A stretch of 64,000 nucleotides of DNA from Nocardia sp. CC227C (GCF_030767025.1 NZ_JASITE010000001.1:620001-684000); one strand, 5' to 3'; counted from the first letter of the stretch, positions 15,787-26,591 are shown. Numbers and translations: made by a program. The notes: generated by a model not told the origin, from the sequence alone.

Positions 15787-16659
15787 TCAGGCGGGCTTCT
15801 CGGTGACGAAGATGGCGGTGCCGGGGAAGATCTGGCCGCGCAGCGGGCTCCACTGGCCCCATTCGCGGTCCAGCCATTCCGGCCAGTCGGGTTCGATGAC
15901 GTCGAGGAGGGTCAGGCCCGCGGCGACGATCTCGCGGACGCGGTCGCCCATGGTGCGGTGGTGTTCGACGTAGGTGGGTTCGCCAGCGGTGTCCACCTCT
16001 ACATAAGGAGTGCGGTCGAAGTAGGGGATGGCCGCCCGCAGTCCGTCCGGTCCGGGGTCGTCGGGAAATATCCAGCGCATCGGGTGGTTGACCGAGAACA
16101 CCCAGCGACCGCCGGGCTTCAGCACCCGCGCCACCTCGCGCATCACCCGGGCGGAGTCGGCCACGAAGGGTACCGCGCCGAAGGCCGAGCAGGCGATATC
16201 GAAGGACTCGTCGGCGAAGGGCAACTCCTCGGCACCCGCCTGGACCAGCGGCACTCGCGGCCCGCCCGCCGCCATGGCCGCGAGCCCGCGCTCCAGCATG
16301 CCGCGCGACAGGTCGAGGCCCACCGGATGCGCGCCGTGCGCGGCCAGCCAGCGCGCGCACGGCGCGGAGCCGCAGCCGATCTCCAGCACGCGTTTGTCGG
16401 TGATCTCGCCGAGCAGTCGCCAGTCGCCCTCGTGCAGGCCCTCCGGACACCACACGAATTCCCCGGTCGGCGAGTCCACGCCGAGGAAGTCCGCGTGGGT
16501 ATCGTGGTACTGTCCGGCATCGGCGTCCCACCAGCGGCGGCTGGCGCGCTGGCTGTCCGCCGAACCGATCTTGGCGCGGGCCACCCCCGTGGTCCCGAGC
16601 AGGGCATTGGCCTCGGCGTGGCGGGCGTCGTCGGGCAGCACGCGATGATCTTCGGACAT
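15787..16659 (-). CDS. Class I SAM-dependent methyltransferase
   Basis: A 290-residue protein. Motif I is VLEIGCGSAPCARWL, with post-I acidic VGLDLSRGML, motif II-like FDIACSAFGAVPF and motif III VLKPGGRWVFSVNHP. The N-terminal part (RWWDADAGQYHDTHADFLG) is the Methyltransf_11 pattern common in actinobacteria. The substrate is unknown. It lies between the SPFH module and rpsA, on the opposite strand to both. The start is ATG at 16659 with GGTGCTGCC upstream rather than a clear Shine-Dalgarno; the family length supports it. Confidence 0.88.
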   Translation of the reverse strand: MSEDHRVLPDDARHAEANALLGTTGVARAKIGSADSQRASRRWWDADAGQYHDTHADFLGVDSPTGEFVWCPEGLHEGDWRLLGEITDKRVLEIGCGSAPCARWLAAHGAHPVGLDLSRGMLERGLAAMAAGGPRVPLVQAGAEELPFADESFDIACSAFGAVPFVADSARVMREVARVLKPGGRWVFSVNHPMRWIFPDDPGPDGLRAAIPYFDRTPYVEVDTAGEPTYVEHHRTMGDRVREIVAAGLTLLDVIEPDWPEWLDREWGQWSPLRGQIFPGTAIFVTEKPA

Positions 16660-16697
16660 GGCAGCACCCTATCGACCCGCGCGGGGTGGACCCGTGT

Positions 16698-16727
16698 TTG
16701 CTTGGTGCAACTGACGTCGCGTACGCT
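16698..16727 (+). promoter_or_regulatory. Putative rpsA promoter
   Basis: TTGCTT (16698-16703), 18-bp spacer, TACGCT (16722-16727). It leaves a leader of about 210 nt before rpsA, long enough for S1 autoregulation. Called from sequence similarity to the consensus only. Confidence 0.4.
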
Positions 16728-16942
16728 GTTTTCCGCGAGTGTCTACTGTACTCGGATCGCAGGACCCGGGTGCCGACAGATGTTCGTGCTGTGAGTCCGC
16801 ATGCTTTGAGTGCAGCGTTGTGCTCCGCCACAGCGACGCGCTGTGGCATGAGCCAACGTTAGTTCATCGCTGTGTGTCCGCAGCAATACCGAAAGCCCAC
16901 ATGTCCACTACCGACCACAATCCGTCCGGAGCCTCCCAACAC

Positions 16943-18403
16943 ATGCCCACCACTGTCACCTCGCCGCAGGTAGCCGTCAACGACATCGGCTCTGCCGAGG
17001 ACTTCCTCGCCGCTATCGACAAGACGATCAAGTACTTCAACGACGGCGATATCGTCGAAGGCACCATCGTCAAGGTCGACCGCGACGAGGTCCTTCTCGA
17101 CATCGGTTACAAGACCGAAGGCGTCATCCCTTCCCGCGAACTGTCCATCAAGCACGATGTCGACCCGGCCGAGGTCGTTTCCGTGGGCGATGAGGTCGAG
17201 GCCCTCGTTCTCACCAAGGAGGACAAGGAAGGCCGCCTGATCCTGTCGAAGAAGCGTGCTCAGTACGAGCGGGCTTGGGGCACGATCGAGGAGCTCAAGG
17301 AGCGTGACGAGGCCGTCAAGGGCACCGTCATCGAGGTCGTCAAGGGCGGCCTGATCCTGGACATCGGTCTGCGCGGCTTCCTCCCGGCGTCGCTGGTCGA
17401 GATGCGCCGTGTCCGCGACCTCCAGCCGTACGTCGGCAAGGAGATCGAGGCCAAGATCATCGAGCTCGACAAGAACCGCAACAACGTGGTGCTGTCGCGT
17501 CGCGCCTGGCTGGAGCAGACCCAGTCCGAGGTCCGCTCCGAGTTCCTGCACCAGCTGCAGAAGGGCCAGGTCCGCAAGGGCGTCGTGTCCTCCATCGTCA
17601 ACTTCGGCGCCTTCGTGGATCTGGGTGGCGTGGACGGTCTGGTGCACGTCTCCGAGCTGTCCTGGAAGCACATCGACCACCCGTCCGAGGTCGTCGAGGT
17701 CGGCAACGAGGTCACCGTCGAGGTGCTCGACGTCGATCTGGACCGCGAGCGTGTCTCCCTGTCGCTCAAGGCGACTCAGGAAGATCCGTGGCGTCAGTTC
17801 GCCCGCACCCACGCCATCGGCCAGATCGTGCCCGGCAAGGTCACCAAGCTGGTTCCGTTCGGCGCCTTCGTCCGCGTCGAAGAGGGCATCGAGGGCCTGG
17901 TGCACATCTCCGAGCTGGCCGAGCGCCACGTCGAGGTGCCGGACCAGGTCGTGGCCGTCGGCGACGACGCCATGGTCAAGGTCATCGACATCGACCTGGA
18001 GCGTCGCCGCATCTCGCTGTCGCTGAAGCAGGCCAACGAGGACTACTCCGCCGAGTTCGATCCGTCGAAGTACGGCATGGCCGACAGCTACGACGAGCAG
18101 GGCAACTACATCTTCCCCGAGGGCTTCGACCCCGAGACCAACGAATGGCTCGAGGGCTACGACAAGCAGCGCGAGGAGTGGGAGTCCCGCTACGCCGAGG
18201 CGGAGCGTCGCCACAAGATGCACACCGCTCAGATGGAGAAGATGGCCGCCGACGCCGCCGCCGAGGCCGCCAACGGTGGTTCGTCCAACTACTCCTCCGA
18301 GAGCGGCGCTCAGGCCGCGCAGACCAACGAGTCCGCCGGTGGCTCGCTGGCGAGCGATGCCCAGCTGGCCGCGCTGCGCGAGAAGCTGTCGGGCAACGCC
18401 TGA
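16943..18403 (+). CDS. rpsA: 30S ribosomal protein S1
   Basis: A 486-residue protein with four S1 RNA-binding domains (about residues 35-105, 120-190, 207-278, 294-364), starting with DGDIVEGTIVKVDRDEVLLDIGYKTEG. It closely matches mycobacterial RpsA through DEQGNYIFPEGF and the C-terminal GGSLASDAQLAALREKL. Only the linker before this end (Ser/Asn/Ala-rich) differs. It brings mRNA to the 30S subunit. Actinobacterial S1 has four S1 repeats rather than six. The start MPTTVTSPQ at 16943 is set by homology; an in-frame ATG at 16901 would add 14 residues, and neither has a strong ribosome site. A 15-bp terminator follows. Confidence 0.97.
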   Translation: MPTTVTSPQVAVNDIGSAEDFLAAIDKTIKYFNDGDIVEGTIVKVDRDEVLLDIGYKTEGVIPSRELSIKHDVDPAEVVSVGDEVEALVLTKEDKEGRLILSKKRAQYERAWGTIEELKERDEAVKGTVIEVVKGGLILDIGLRGFLPASLVEMRRVRDLQPYVGKEIEAKIIELDKNRNNVVLSRRAWLEQTQSEVRSEFLHQLQKGQVRKGVVSSIVNFGAFVDLGGVDGLVHVSELSWKHIDHPSEVVEVGNEVTVEVLDVDLDRERVSLSLKATQEDPWRQFARTHAIGQIVPGKVTKLVPFGAFVRVEEGIEGLVHISELAERHVEVPDQVVAVGDDAMVKVIDIDLERRRISLSLKQANEDYSAEFDPSKYGMADSYDEQGNYIFPEGFDPETNEWLEGYDKQREEWESRYAEAERRHKMHTAQMEKMAADAAAEAANGGSSNYSSESGAQAAQTNESAGGSLASDAQLAALREKLSGNA

Positions 18404-18449
18404 TTCACGCGTGAGCCTGATTCGCGCCTGATGGCGTGAACCGAGCCGA

Positions 18450-18483
18450 ATGTCCCCCGGATCCGGACGGATCCGGGGGACAT
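18450..18483 (+). terminator. rpsA terminator
   Basis: Perfect 15-bp stem (18450-18464 with 18469-18483), loop GGAC. Confidence 0.9.
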
Positions 18484-18872
18484 CGCGTTTCCGGGCAACT
18501 CGGCACAGTCGGCGCACCGCCGGGCGCGTTCGTCCGCGCTGACACCTATACGCCGTCCGCACCGCCTGTTCGCGGCGCGCGGCCGCCCGGGTTACCCGCG
18601 GGGTGCTTCGGCGCTGCCGGGTTGCCTGTACGGTCTGGGGTTGGTGGCGCTGCCGGGGCGGTCTGCGTCGTCCGGGATTGGTGGCGCTCCGCAGTGCTCG
18701 TTGTCCGCGGTTGACGCTGTCCGTGGTGTCCGCGCGGTCCGGGACCGTTGCTGACGCCGCCTGTGGTGCAGGGCGCGGGGAACGGCTGGTTGCGCAGCGG
18801 ATCGTGGAGTTCGTCGACGACGTGGCCGGTCCTCGCGTCGCCGAGGCGGTATGGCCCTATGTCCCGGCGATT
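18484..18872. other. Non-coding spacer, nothing recognised
   Basis: About 390 bp between the rpsA terminator and the toxin-antitoxin promoter. It is GC-rich with degenerate GGTGGCGCT and TGTCCGCG-type repeats. No frame looks coding and no RNA gene is visible. Confidence 0.5.
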
Positions 18873-18910
18873 GTCGGACAGCATGCCCGACGGCACGTAT
18901 CCTGGCCCTA
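18873..18910 (+). promoter_or_regulatory. Toxin-antitoxin promoter and operator, leaderless start
   Basis: Inverted repeat GTCGG-N9-CCGAC (18873-18891) is followed by a -10 element TATCCT (18898-18903). The expected transcription start, 6-7 nt further on, coincides with the antitoxin ATG at 18910, so the mRNA is probably leaderless. There is no Shine-Dalgarno. The inverted repeat is a fitting antitoxin site. Confidence 0.5.
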
Positions 18911-19134
18911 TGGCGAAGATTTCCCTGCGGCTGGACGATGAACTGGCCGCGAAGGCCAAGGAAGCCGGGCATGGCAACCTCAGCGCCTACGTCACCCGGG
19001 CACTTCGGCATGAGCTGCTACGGGAGGAATTGGCCGAGATGCGCGCCGATCCGCGCCTGGCCGCTGTGGAGTCCGAGATCGCCGACGAGCACGATGCCGC
19101 CGTGGACGCCTACCTGTCGGAACTCGGTCGGTGA
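18910..19134 (+). CDS. Antitoxin-like ribbon-helix-helix protein
   Basis: A 74-residue protein. The N-terminal strand AKISLRLDDELAAKAKEA and helices LSAYVTRALRHELLREELAEM are a CopG/MazE-like ribbon-helix-helix DNA-binding domain. The acidic C-terminal tail (AAVESEIADEHDAAVDAYLSELGR) is of the kind that wraps and blocks a toxin. It overlaps the toxin gene by 4 nt (GTGA), giving coupled translation with the antitoxin first. Probable role: neutralise the partner and repress the promoter. Confidence 0.85.
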   Translation: MAKISLRLDDELAAKAKEAGHGNLSAYVTRALRHELLREELAEMRADPRLAAVESEIADEHDAAVDAYLSELGR

Positions 19135-19436
19135 CGGTCCGCCGGGGCGAAATCTGGCGGTATCAGGCGATCATGCGGGAGCGCACGGTGCTTGTCGTTT
19201 CCTGCGATCCGCTCAATGACGACGGGCGTGTACTGGTGATCGACATCCTCGATATCGAGCCGCCGGGTCGGCGGGGCATGGTGAGCGTGAGCCTCGGCGA
19301 ATTCGGTTATGGCTACGGCCATATCATTGGTGTCGCACCCTCCGAACGGTTCGTGGAACGGCTGGGGGTGGCGACGACCGAGCAGATGGCCGATGTGAAG
19401 TCGGTACTGCTGACCGTATTCGAATTGCACGACTGA
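19131..19436 (+). CDS. MazF/PemK-like toxin
   Basis: A 101-residue protein starting MTVRRGEIWRYQ, the RRGEIW start typical of MazF-family endoribonucleases, followed by RTVLVVSCDPLNDDGRVLVIDI. The usual later MazF motifs (a conserved T or S in the second half, and CDQ/RTI-type elements) are weak here, so it may be a divergent or inactive member. The family cleaves RNA at short sequences. It is translationally coupled to the antitoxin gene at 18910. Both lie between rpsA and coaE, a core region, suggesting a small insertion. Confidence 0.75.
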   Translation: MTVRRGEIWRYQAIMRERTVLVVSCDPLNDDGRVLVIDILDIEPPGRRGMVSVSLGEFGYGYGHIIGVAPSERFVERLGVATTEQMADVKSVLLTVFELHD

Positions 19437-19443
19437 AGTGATT

Positions 19444-19656
19444 TCAGCTGGCGGTGGCGGGCACCCAGTGCGCGGCGGCCGCGGCGGAGCGCTTGCGCAT
19501 GGCCGCGAAGCTGTGACGGGCGGGGCTGATCAGCGCGGTCAGCCACGAACGGCGATGCTCGGCGAGAGCGGCTGCGACGGCGGGGATCTCGATGCAATGC
19601 ACTGTGCCCGCCAGGCCCAGACGGTGGCGACCCGTCTGGATGTTTTTGGTGCCCAC
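19444..19656 (-). CDS. Small basic protein, unknown
   Basis: A 70-residue frame with a GTG start (complement of 19654-19656) and a good AAAGGAAG site 4 nt upstream. The protein is basic and Ala-rich (GRHRLGLAGTVHCIEIPAVAAAL, then PARHSFAAMRKRSAAAAAHWVP). There is no signal peptide, membrane helix or family I recognise. It converges with the toxin gene, 7 bp away. The strong ribosome site is the main argument that it is real. Confidence 0.5.
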   Translation of the reverse strand: MGTKNIQTGRHRLGLAGTVHCIEIPAVAAALAEHRRSWLTALISPARHSFAAMRKRSAAAAAHWVPATAS

Positions 19657-19946
19657 TGAACTTCCTTTGCTTGCGTGTTACCGGCCGGGTATCGCCTCCG
19701 GCGAACCTTAGCGGAACAAAAGTGTGCTGTACCGGATTTTCCGTGACATTCTCCCTGGCGTGTCGGAATGTTGCCGACGGGGGGTCGGGATTGGTGGAAA
19801 TAGTTGCGGGCCGGTCTCGTAATTATCACGGAATGGGAAAAATAGGTGCGGTGAAGTGGAATTGCCGGGCCCGGTGGGTAATCCCCTTTTTCGGCTGGTA
19901 AAGGCCCGCTGCGCACCGATCGTATGCCGGATGCGAGACTGGTCGA
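19657..19946. other. Spacer upstream of coaE
   Basis: 290 bp, relatively AT-rich at 19690-19830. It should hold the promoters of the leftward small gene and of coaE. No further gene or strong hairpin is seen. Confidence 0.5.
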
Positions 19947-20906
19947 ATGTTGCGAATCGGTCTCACCGGAGGCATGGGAGCGGGCAAGTCCACGGTGGCG
20001 CGCAGCCTCGTCGAACGGGGTGCGGTACTGGTGGACAGCGACGTGATCGCCCGGGAGGTGGTCGCGCCGGGCACCGAGGGGCTGGCCGCCCTGGTGCGGG
20101 CCTTCGGTTCCGATATCCTCGCCGCCGACGGCAGTCTCGACCGCCCGGCCTTGGCGGCCAAGGCATTCGCCGACGATGCGGCCCGGACCACGCTCAATTC
20201 CATCACCCATCCGCTGGTGGGCCGCCGCACCGCCGAACTCATCGCTGCCGCACCGGCGGATGCCATTGTGGTGCAGGATATTCCGCTACTGGTGGAGAAC
20301 GGCCTGGCGCCGTTCATGAATCTGGTGCTGATCGTGGACGCGGCCGAGGAGACCCGGGTGCGCCGACTGGTGGAGTTCCGCGGGGTGGACGAGGCCGACG
20401 CCCGCGCCCGTATCGCCGCTCAGGCCACCGACGAGCAGCGCCGGGCCACCGCCGATGTGCTGCTGGACAACAATGGCGCGGAGGAGGACGTGATCGCCGA
20501 AGTGCACCGCCTCTGGGAGGAGCGTCTGGTGCCGTTCGAACGCAACCTGCGCGCGCGGACACCGGCGCTGCCGATGGATCCGCCGGTGGTGGAGGCGGAT
20601 CCGGAGTGGGGTGCGCAGGCGCGGCGCATCATCGCCCGCCTCGCCGTCGCCTGCGCCGCCGACGCGTCGGCCATCGAGCATGTCGGCCCGACCGCCGTGC
20701 CCGGCGAACCCGCCGAGGACGTCATCGACATCCGGATCACCGTGGCGGGTCCGGGGGTGGCGGATGGGCTGCGGGATCGCCTGGCGGACATCGGGTTCCC
20801 CGCGGTCACCGGAGCCTCCACCGGAGCCCAGGTGGCGGAAGGGGAACGCTTGCACGCGAATGCGGATCCGGGTCGTCCGGCGCGGGTGCTGATCTCGGCC
20901 GGGTGA
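19947..20906 (+). CDS. coaE: Dephospho-CoA kinase with truncated GrpB-like C-terminal domain
   Basis: 319 residues. The N-terminal kinase (1-200) has P-loop GGMGAGKS (8-15), [19 protein letters not shown] and the lid region [18 protein letters not shown]. It phosphorylates dephospho-CoA in the last step of CoA synthesis. From about residue 215 a GrpB/UPF0157 domain begins ([32 protein letters not shown]), as in mycobacterial CoaE of about 407 residues. Here it stops after [17 protein letters not shown], so roughly the last 80-90 residues of that domain are missing. The kinase should be intact. The gene ends 7 bp from the convergent DUF402 gene. Confidence 0.93.
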   Translation: MLRIGLTGGMGAGKSTVARSLVERGAVLVDSDVIAREVVAPGTEGLAALVRAFGSDILAADGSLDRPALAAKAFADDAARTTLNSITHPLVGRRTAELIAAAPADAIVVQDIPLLVENGLAPFMNLVLIVDAAEETRVRRLVEFRGVDEADARARIAAQATDEQRRATADVLLDNNGAEEDVIAEVHRLWEERLVPFERNLRARTPALPMDPPVVEADPEWGAQARRIIARLAVACAADASAIEHVGPTAVPGEPAEDVIDIRITVAGPGVADGLRDRLADIGFPAVTGASTGAQVAEGERLHANADPGRPARVLISAG

Positions 20907-20913
20907 TCCGGGG

Positions 20914-21438
20914 TTACAGCCAGCTGAGCTTGATGCCGTGTGTGCCCAGCCAGGCTTCGAAATCATGTCCGTGCCTGGCGATTCCGTCGATGGTGGAGGT
21001 GGCGATCGCGACGGCCCGCTGTGCCTGGTCCAGGTCCAGGTAGCCGGCGGCGTGTGCGGCGAGCAGTTCGTCCACGTCGAGCAGTTCCACCTCGCGTCCG
21101 GTGCGCACCACCAGATCGAGGTAGTGGTCCACCGACTTCCACTTCGTCGGCTCCACCTGACCGAATTCGCCGATGTCGACGTAGAAGTCCTGGTCGCGCA
21201 GATGGGCCGGGGTGAAGTGGAACACCGTGGCGCGCAGGGACAGCTTCGGCAGCAGCCAGGATTCGATGTAGTGGAACTCGGGATGGTCGGACGTGCGGGC
21301 CATGTACAGCCCCCAGGGCTCCACGTGGTAACGCTCGACGCTCCGCACGAAGCCTTTGGGGTCGATATTGGTGAGTTCGTCGACGTTGAAGTACTCCACC
21401 TTCGGTCGGTGCAGGTCCACCGTGGGCGCCTGGGTCAT
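20914..21438 (-). CDS. DUF402 family protein
   Basis: A 174-residue protein matching actinobacterial DUF402 members (counterpart of M. tuberculosis Rv1632c by position). Visible pieces: VERYHVEPWGLYMARTSDHPEF, ESWLLPKLSLRATVFHF, DFYVDIGEF and the WKSVDHYLDLVV segment with acidic D-x-Y-L-D-L residues. Some family members are nucleoside di-/triphosphate or nucleotide phosphatases; whether this one is active is unknown. Convergent with coaE and divergent from the secreted protein at 21610. Confidence 0.85.
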   Translation of the reverse strand: MTQAPTVDLHRPKVEYFNVDELTNIDPKGFVRSVERYHVEPWGLYMARTSDHPEFHYIESWLLPKLSLRATVFHFTPAHLRDQDFYVDIGEFGQVEPTKWKSVDHYLDLVVRTGREVELLDVDELLAAHAAGYLDLDQAQRAVAIATSTIDGIARHGHDFEAWLGTHGIKLSWL

Positions 21439-21609
21439 GCACTCAGCATCGCTGCTCGCGTGGAGATCGTCCAGGGGAGTGTGGGTCGCGTCGCTCGCGG
21501 CGTGAGATTTCGCGCAGCGATTTCCCGGAAAACTCGATCTGAAACATGGCTGTTTCGATACTGTGCGCCTAGCTCACGCCGGTGAGCGGTACGACAAGGG
21601 AAGCAGAGT

Positions 21610-22050
21610 ATGAACGCACAGGGGACCCGCGCGCGGCGGGTAGGCATGGGACTGACCACCTTCGGCGCCGTGGCCGCGGCCATCGTGCTGGCCGCGCCCC
21701 AGGCCGGCGCATGGGTCGGCAATCTCGAGGTGTCCGGCAAGGACCACAGGGTCGGCTGCACCTACACCCTCACCGCCTCGGTCGAGGTGGATCGGGTGAG
21801 CACGGTGAAGTTCACCGACAACGGCAAGGAGATCCCGGGCAGCCCGGTCAGCCCGTCACTGCTCAGCAACAAGGTCAGCCTCCGGTGGACCCCGCAGACC
21901 GCGGGCAGTCACCGACTGGAGGCCCGCCAGATCCTGATCAGTGATTCGATCACCGTGCAGGTGGCCGAATCCAGCGGCGGTTCCGGCAGCGCCTCGGGCA
22001 GCGCCTGTGGCGGCGGTCTGGGCGGCCTGCTCCCGAGCCTGTCCGGTTAG
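21610..22050 (+). CDS. Small secreted Ig-like protein
   Basis: A 146-residue protein with a clear Sec signal: basic RARRVG, hydrophobic LTTFGAVAAAIVLAAP and an AGA-W cleavage site near residue 34. The mature part (SGKDHRVGCTYTLTASVEVDRVSTVKFTDNG) looks like a single bacterial Ig-like beta-sandwich with one cysteine, followed by a Ser/Gly linker and a second cysteine. Small proteins of this type with a GCTYTL-like segment are frequent in Nocardia and Rhodococcus. Probably exported to the cell envelope. AGGGAAG lies 8 nt before the ATG. A strong terminator follows. Confidence 0.8.
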   Translation: MNAQGTRARRVGMGLTTFGAVAAAIVLAAPQAGAWVGNLEVSGKDHRVGCTYTLTASVEVDRVSTVKFTDNGKEIPGSPVSPSLLSNKVSLRWTPQTAGSHRLEARQILISDSITVQVAESSGGSGSASGSACGGGLGGLLPSLSG

Positions 22051-22079
22051 TCGGAGGTCTGGCAGTCCGGGAACGAGAG

Positions 22080-22116
22080 AGCCACCCGGTCCGAGTCCGA
22101 CTCGGGCCGGGTGGCT
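22080..22116 (+). terminator. Terminator of the secreted protein gene
   Basis: Nested stem: AGCCACCCGG with CCGGGTGGCT outside, CCGAGT with ACTCGG inside. Confidence 0.85.
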
Positions 22117-22158
22117 TCCCGGTGTCGGCGGGCCGGTCGCGGACCGCTCCGGCGGACT

Positions 22159-22181
22159 TTGTCGGTGGCTGGTTCTAGGCT
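22159..22181 (+). promoter_or_regulatory. PafBC-type DNA-damage promoter of uvrB, leaderless
   Basis: TTGTCGGTG (22159-22167), 8 bp, TAGGCT (22176-22181) is an exact fit to the mycobacterial RecA-independent promoter TTGTCRGTG-N8-TAnnnT. The predicted start of transcription falls on or next to ATG 22189, so the uvrB mRNA is probably leaderless; no Shine-Dalgarno is present. Confidence 0.8.
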
Positions 22182-22188
22182 GGTGAGC

Positions 22189-24350
<2,162 letters not shown>

Positions 24351-24354
<4 letters not shown>

Positions 24355-25217
24355 GCGGCCGGGCGACCCCGCCGCCGCCCGAGACGGCGAAGGGCATCCT
24401 GCGGCCGCGGGAGCAACTGCGGGTATACCGCCATGAGCGGCTGGCGGCTGGGCCGCGGGTGAGCCGGTATGTCGAGTGGTACTGGGCGGTGCGGTGGGAT
24501 CGGCGCGGGCTGCCGCCCTACCACGCCGAGATCCTTTCCTATCCGGCCGTCAATATGACCTTTGAGCGCGAGCCCGGCCATCGCGGCGGGTTCGTCACCG
24601 GCGTCACCACCAGCAAGTATGTCCGCGAGTTGGCGGGCGAGGGGGAGACGTTCGGGGTGAAGTTCCGGGCCGGCGGGTTCGGCGCGTTCACCGGAATGGA
24701 TGTCGGGTCTATCCGGGACGCGACCGTCGAGTTGACCGCGGTACTGCCGGAGGCGGTCGGGCTCGCCGACAAGGTGCTCGCCGCCACCACCCTCGACGAC
24801 CGCCGCCTGCTCGTGGAGGACTTCTTTCTCGAGGTGTCCCAGCGCCGGGCGATCGCCGACGATACCGCCTACCGACTCGTCCTGCGCATTGTCGACGCCA
24901 TGGAGCACGACCCGGAGCTCACCCGGGTGGACCAGGTCACCGACCGCTTCGACGTCCCGATCCGCACCCTGCAGCGCCTGTTCCGCCGCTATGTCGGCGC
25001 GGGCCCGAAATGGGTGCTGCGCCGCTACCGGTTGCAGGACGGGGCGCATCTGCTCGCCCGGGGGAGCACCACCGACCTCGCCGCACTGGCCGTGGAGCTG
25101 GGCTATTTCGATCAGGCCCACTTCTGCAAGGAGTTCACCGCGGAGATCGGTATGCCTCCGCTGGAATACGCCCGCGCCTCGCTAGCCTCCTCGCAGGAGA
25201 ACACATCCCACGGCTAG
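24351..25217 (+). CDS. AraC family transcriptional regulator
   Basis: A 288-residue protein. The N-terminal domain (about 25-170) has [24 protein letters not shown] and [13 protein letters not shown], the pattern of the DUF6597 domain found in AraC proteins. The C-terminal double helix-turn-helix has [37 protein letters not shown] and [35 protein letters not shown] 24351 overlaps the uvrB stop, so it is expressed with uvrB at least in part. It may control the DoxX gene directly downstream (57 bp), a pairing that is frequent, but no operator was identified. Confidence 0.9.
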
Positions 25218-25274
25218 TTGGTTGCCATATCACCCGAACGGGTACTCGGCAGTCAACCCGACAGAGGAGTGGCA

Positions 25275-25691
25275 ATGGACGTTGTGGTGTTGATCGGACG
25301 GGTCCTGTTCGTCGTTCTCTTCCTCGGCTCGGGCATCGGGCATCTCACGCAGGCCGACGCCATGGCCGGATACGCGCAAGCGAAAGGAATCCCGTCGCCC
25401 AAGCTCGCGGTGGCGGGCTCGGGAGTGCTGATGCTGGTCGGCGCGCTCATGGTGCTGTTCGGCGTCTTCGCGGACCTGGGTGCGCTGCTGCTGGTGCTGT
25501 TCCTGGTGCCGACGGCCTTCCTCATGCACGCCTTCTGGAAAGAAACGGATGCCACGGCCAAGCAGACCGAGATGATCCAGTTCAACAAGGACATCGCGCT
25601 GGCGGGTGCGGCGCTCATGCTGTTCGCCTTCTTCGCCCACACTCCCGAACTCGGAATCACGGTGACCGAGCCTCTTTTCCACCTCGGCTGA
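25275..25691 (+). CDS. DoxX family membrane protein
   Basis: A 138-residue, four-helix membrane protein: VVVLIGRVLFVVLFLGSGIGHL, then LAVAGSGVLMLVGALMVLFGVFADLGALLLVLFLVPTAFLMHAFW, and ALAGAALMLFAFFAHT. The FWKE segment between helices 3 and 4 is typical of DoxX/DoxD-like proteins, linked in mycobacteria to a membrane oxidoreductase complex handling thiol/oxidative stress. Start ATG 25275 has AGAGGAG 7 nt upstream. It follows the AraC regulator on the same strand. Confidence 0.87.
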   Translation: MDVVVLIGRVLFVVLFLGSGIGHLTQADAMAGYAQAKGIPSPKLAVAGSGVLMLVGALMVLFGVFADLGALLLVLFLVPTAFLMHAFWKETDATAKQTEMIQFNKDIALAGAALMLFAFFAHTPELGITVTEPLFHLG

Positions 25692-25749
25692 GCGTGGCGG
25701 CGCGCTAGTATCGCACCGCACTATCGGGTTCGACAGGGAGTGAAAACGC

Positions 25750-25809
25750 ATGGATCTCATCGGCTGGATTCTGGGGCTGTTCTGGGCCGATCACCGCCCG
25801 TGGCCCTGA
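25750..25809 (+). CDS. Possible 19-residue membrane peptide
   Basis: ATG 25750 opens the frame MDLIGWILGLFWADHRPWP. GGGAG lies 9 nt upstream and a 12-bp terminator hairpin 17 nt after the stop, so the peptide sits in a compact transcription-unit-like frame. The N-terminal 12 residues are hydrophobic enough for a short membrane anchor. No family is recognised. Confidence 0.4.
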   Translation: MDLIGWILGLFWADHRPWP

Positions 25810-25825
25810 TCCACGAGCTGATCAC

Positions 25826-25865
25826 CCGGCCCGTCCGATCCGGAACCCCCCGGCGGACGGGCCGG
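25826..25865 (+). terminator. Terminator after the small peptide frame
   Basis: Perfect 12-bp stem CCGGCCCGTCCG (25826-25837) / CGGACGGGCCGG (25854-25865), with a 16-nt loop and TCCTTATCC after it. Confidence 0.8.
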
Positions 25866-26138
25866 TCCTTATCCGGGTCCGATTGCCATTTGTGATGAAT
25901 ATCCCACGGCCGCAATAACGTTCGGATATGTACGGCGGCGTCGGGAGTCGCGCGGCAACCGCTGGTAGCGCGGGTCGTGTCGATGCGACACAGCGAAATG
26001 TGCGCTGATGCTGTGACGGCACACAAGTGTGATGTGCTGCGATATTGAAAAGTTCCGCCGGATATGCCGCTATTGTCAGGCGAAGTTGCCGTGACACCAC
26101 GTATCGGTGTCCGCACCCGACTCACGTTGGAGGAGAGA

Positions 26139-26591
26139 ATGACCGCCTACCGGAGCATTGTCGTCGGTACCGATGGCTCGAACTCGTCGTACGTCGCCGT
26201 CGAGCGGGCCGCGGCACTGGCCGGTGACGAGGGCGCCACCCTGTACATCGCGTGCGCGTACTACCCGACCGACGACCGGGACGTGGCCGCGGCCGCCGAT
26301 GTGCTCAAGGACGAGGCCTACCAGGTGCGCGGCTCCGCGCCCACCAGCGAGATCCTGCGGATCGCCCGCGAGAAGGCCGTCGCCGCCGGTGCCGCCAATG
26401 TGGTGGAGAAGGCCGTCGTCGGCGAGCCGGTGGAATCGCTGCTGTCGCTGATGAAGGAAGTCGAGGCCGATCTGCTGGTCGTCGGCAACCGCGGCCTCAA
26501 CACCATCACCGGCCGCCTGCTCGGTTCGGTCCCGTCGGATGTGGCGCGCAAGTCCCGCACCGACGTGCTGATCGTGCACACCGTGCGCTGA
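26139..26591 (+). CDS. Universal stress protein (Rv1636-like)
   Basis: A 150-residue single UspA domain: SIVVGTDGSNSSYVAVERAAALA at the N-terminus and the nucleotide-binding motif GNRGLNTITGRLLGSVPSDV (G-x2-G-x9-G-S). By position between uvrB and uvrA and by sequence it corresponds to M. tuberculosis Rv1636, a cAMP- and ATP-binding protein. ATG 26139 has an excellent GGAGGAGAG site. It is monocistronic, with a perfect hairpin downstream shared with the convergent helicase-like gene. Confidence 0.93.
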   Translation: MTAYRSIVVGTDGSNSSYVAVERAAALAGDEGATLYIACAYYPTDDRDVAAAADVLKDEAYQVRGSAPTSEILRIAREKAVAAGAANVVEKAVVGEPVESLLSLMKEVEADLLVVGNRGLNTITGRLLGSVPSDVARKSRTDVLIVHTVR

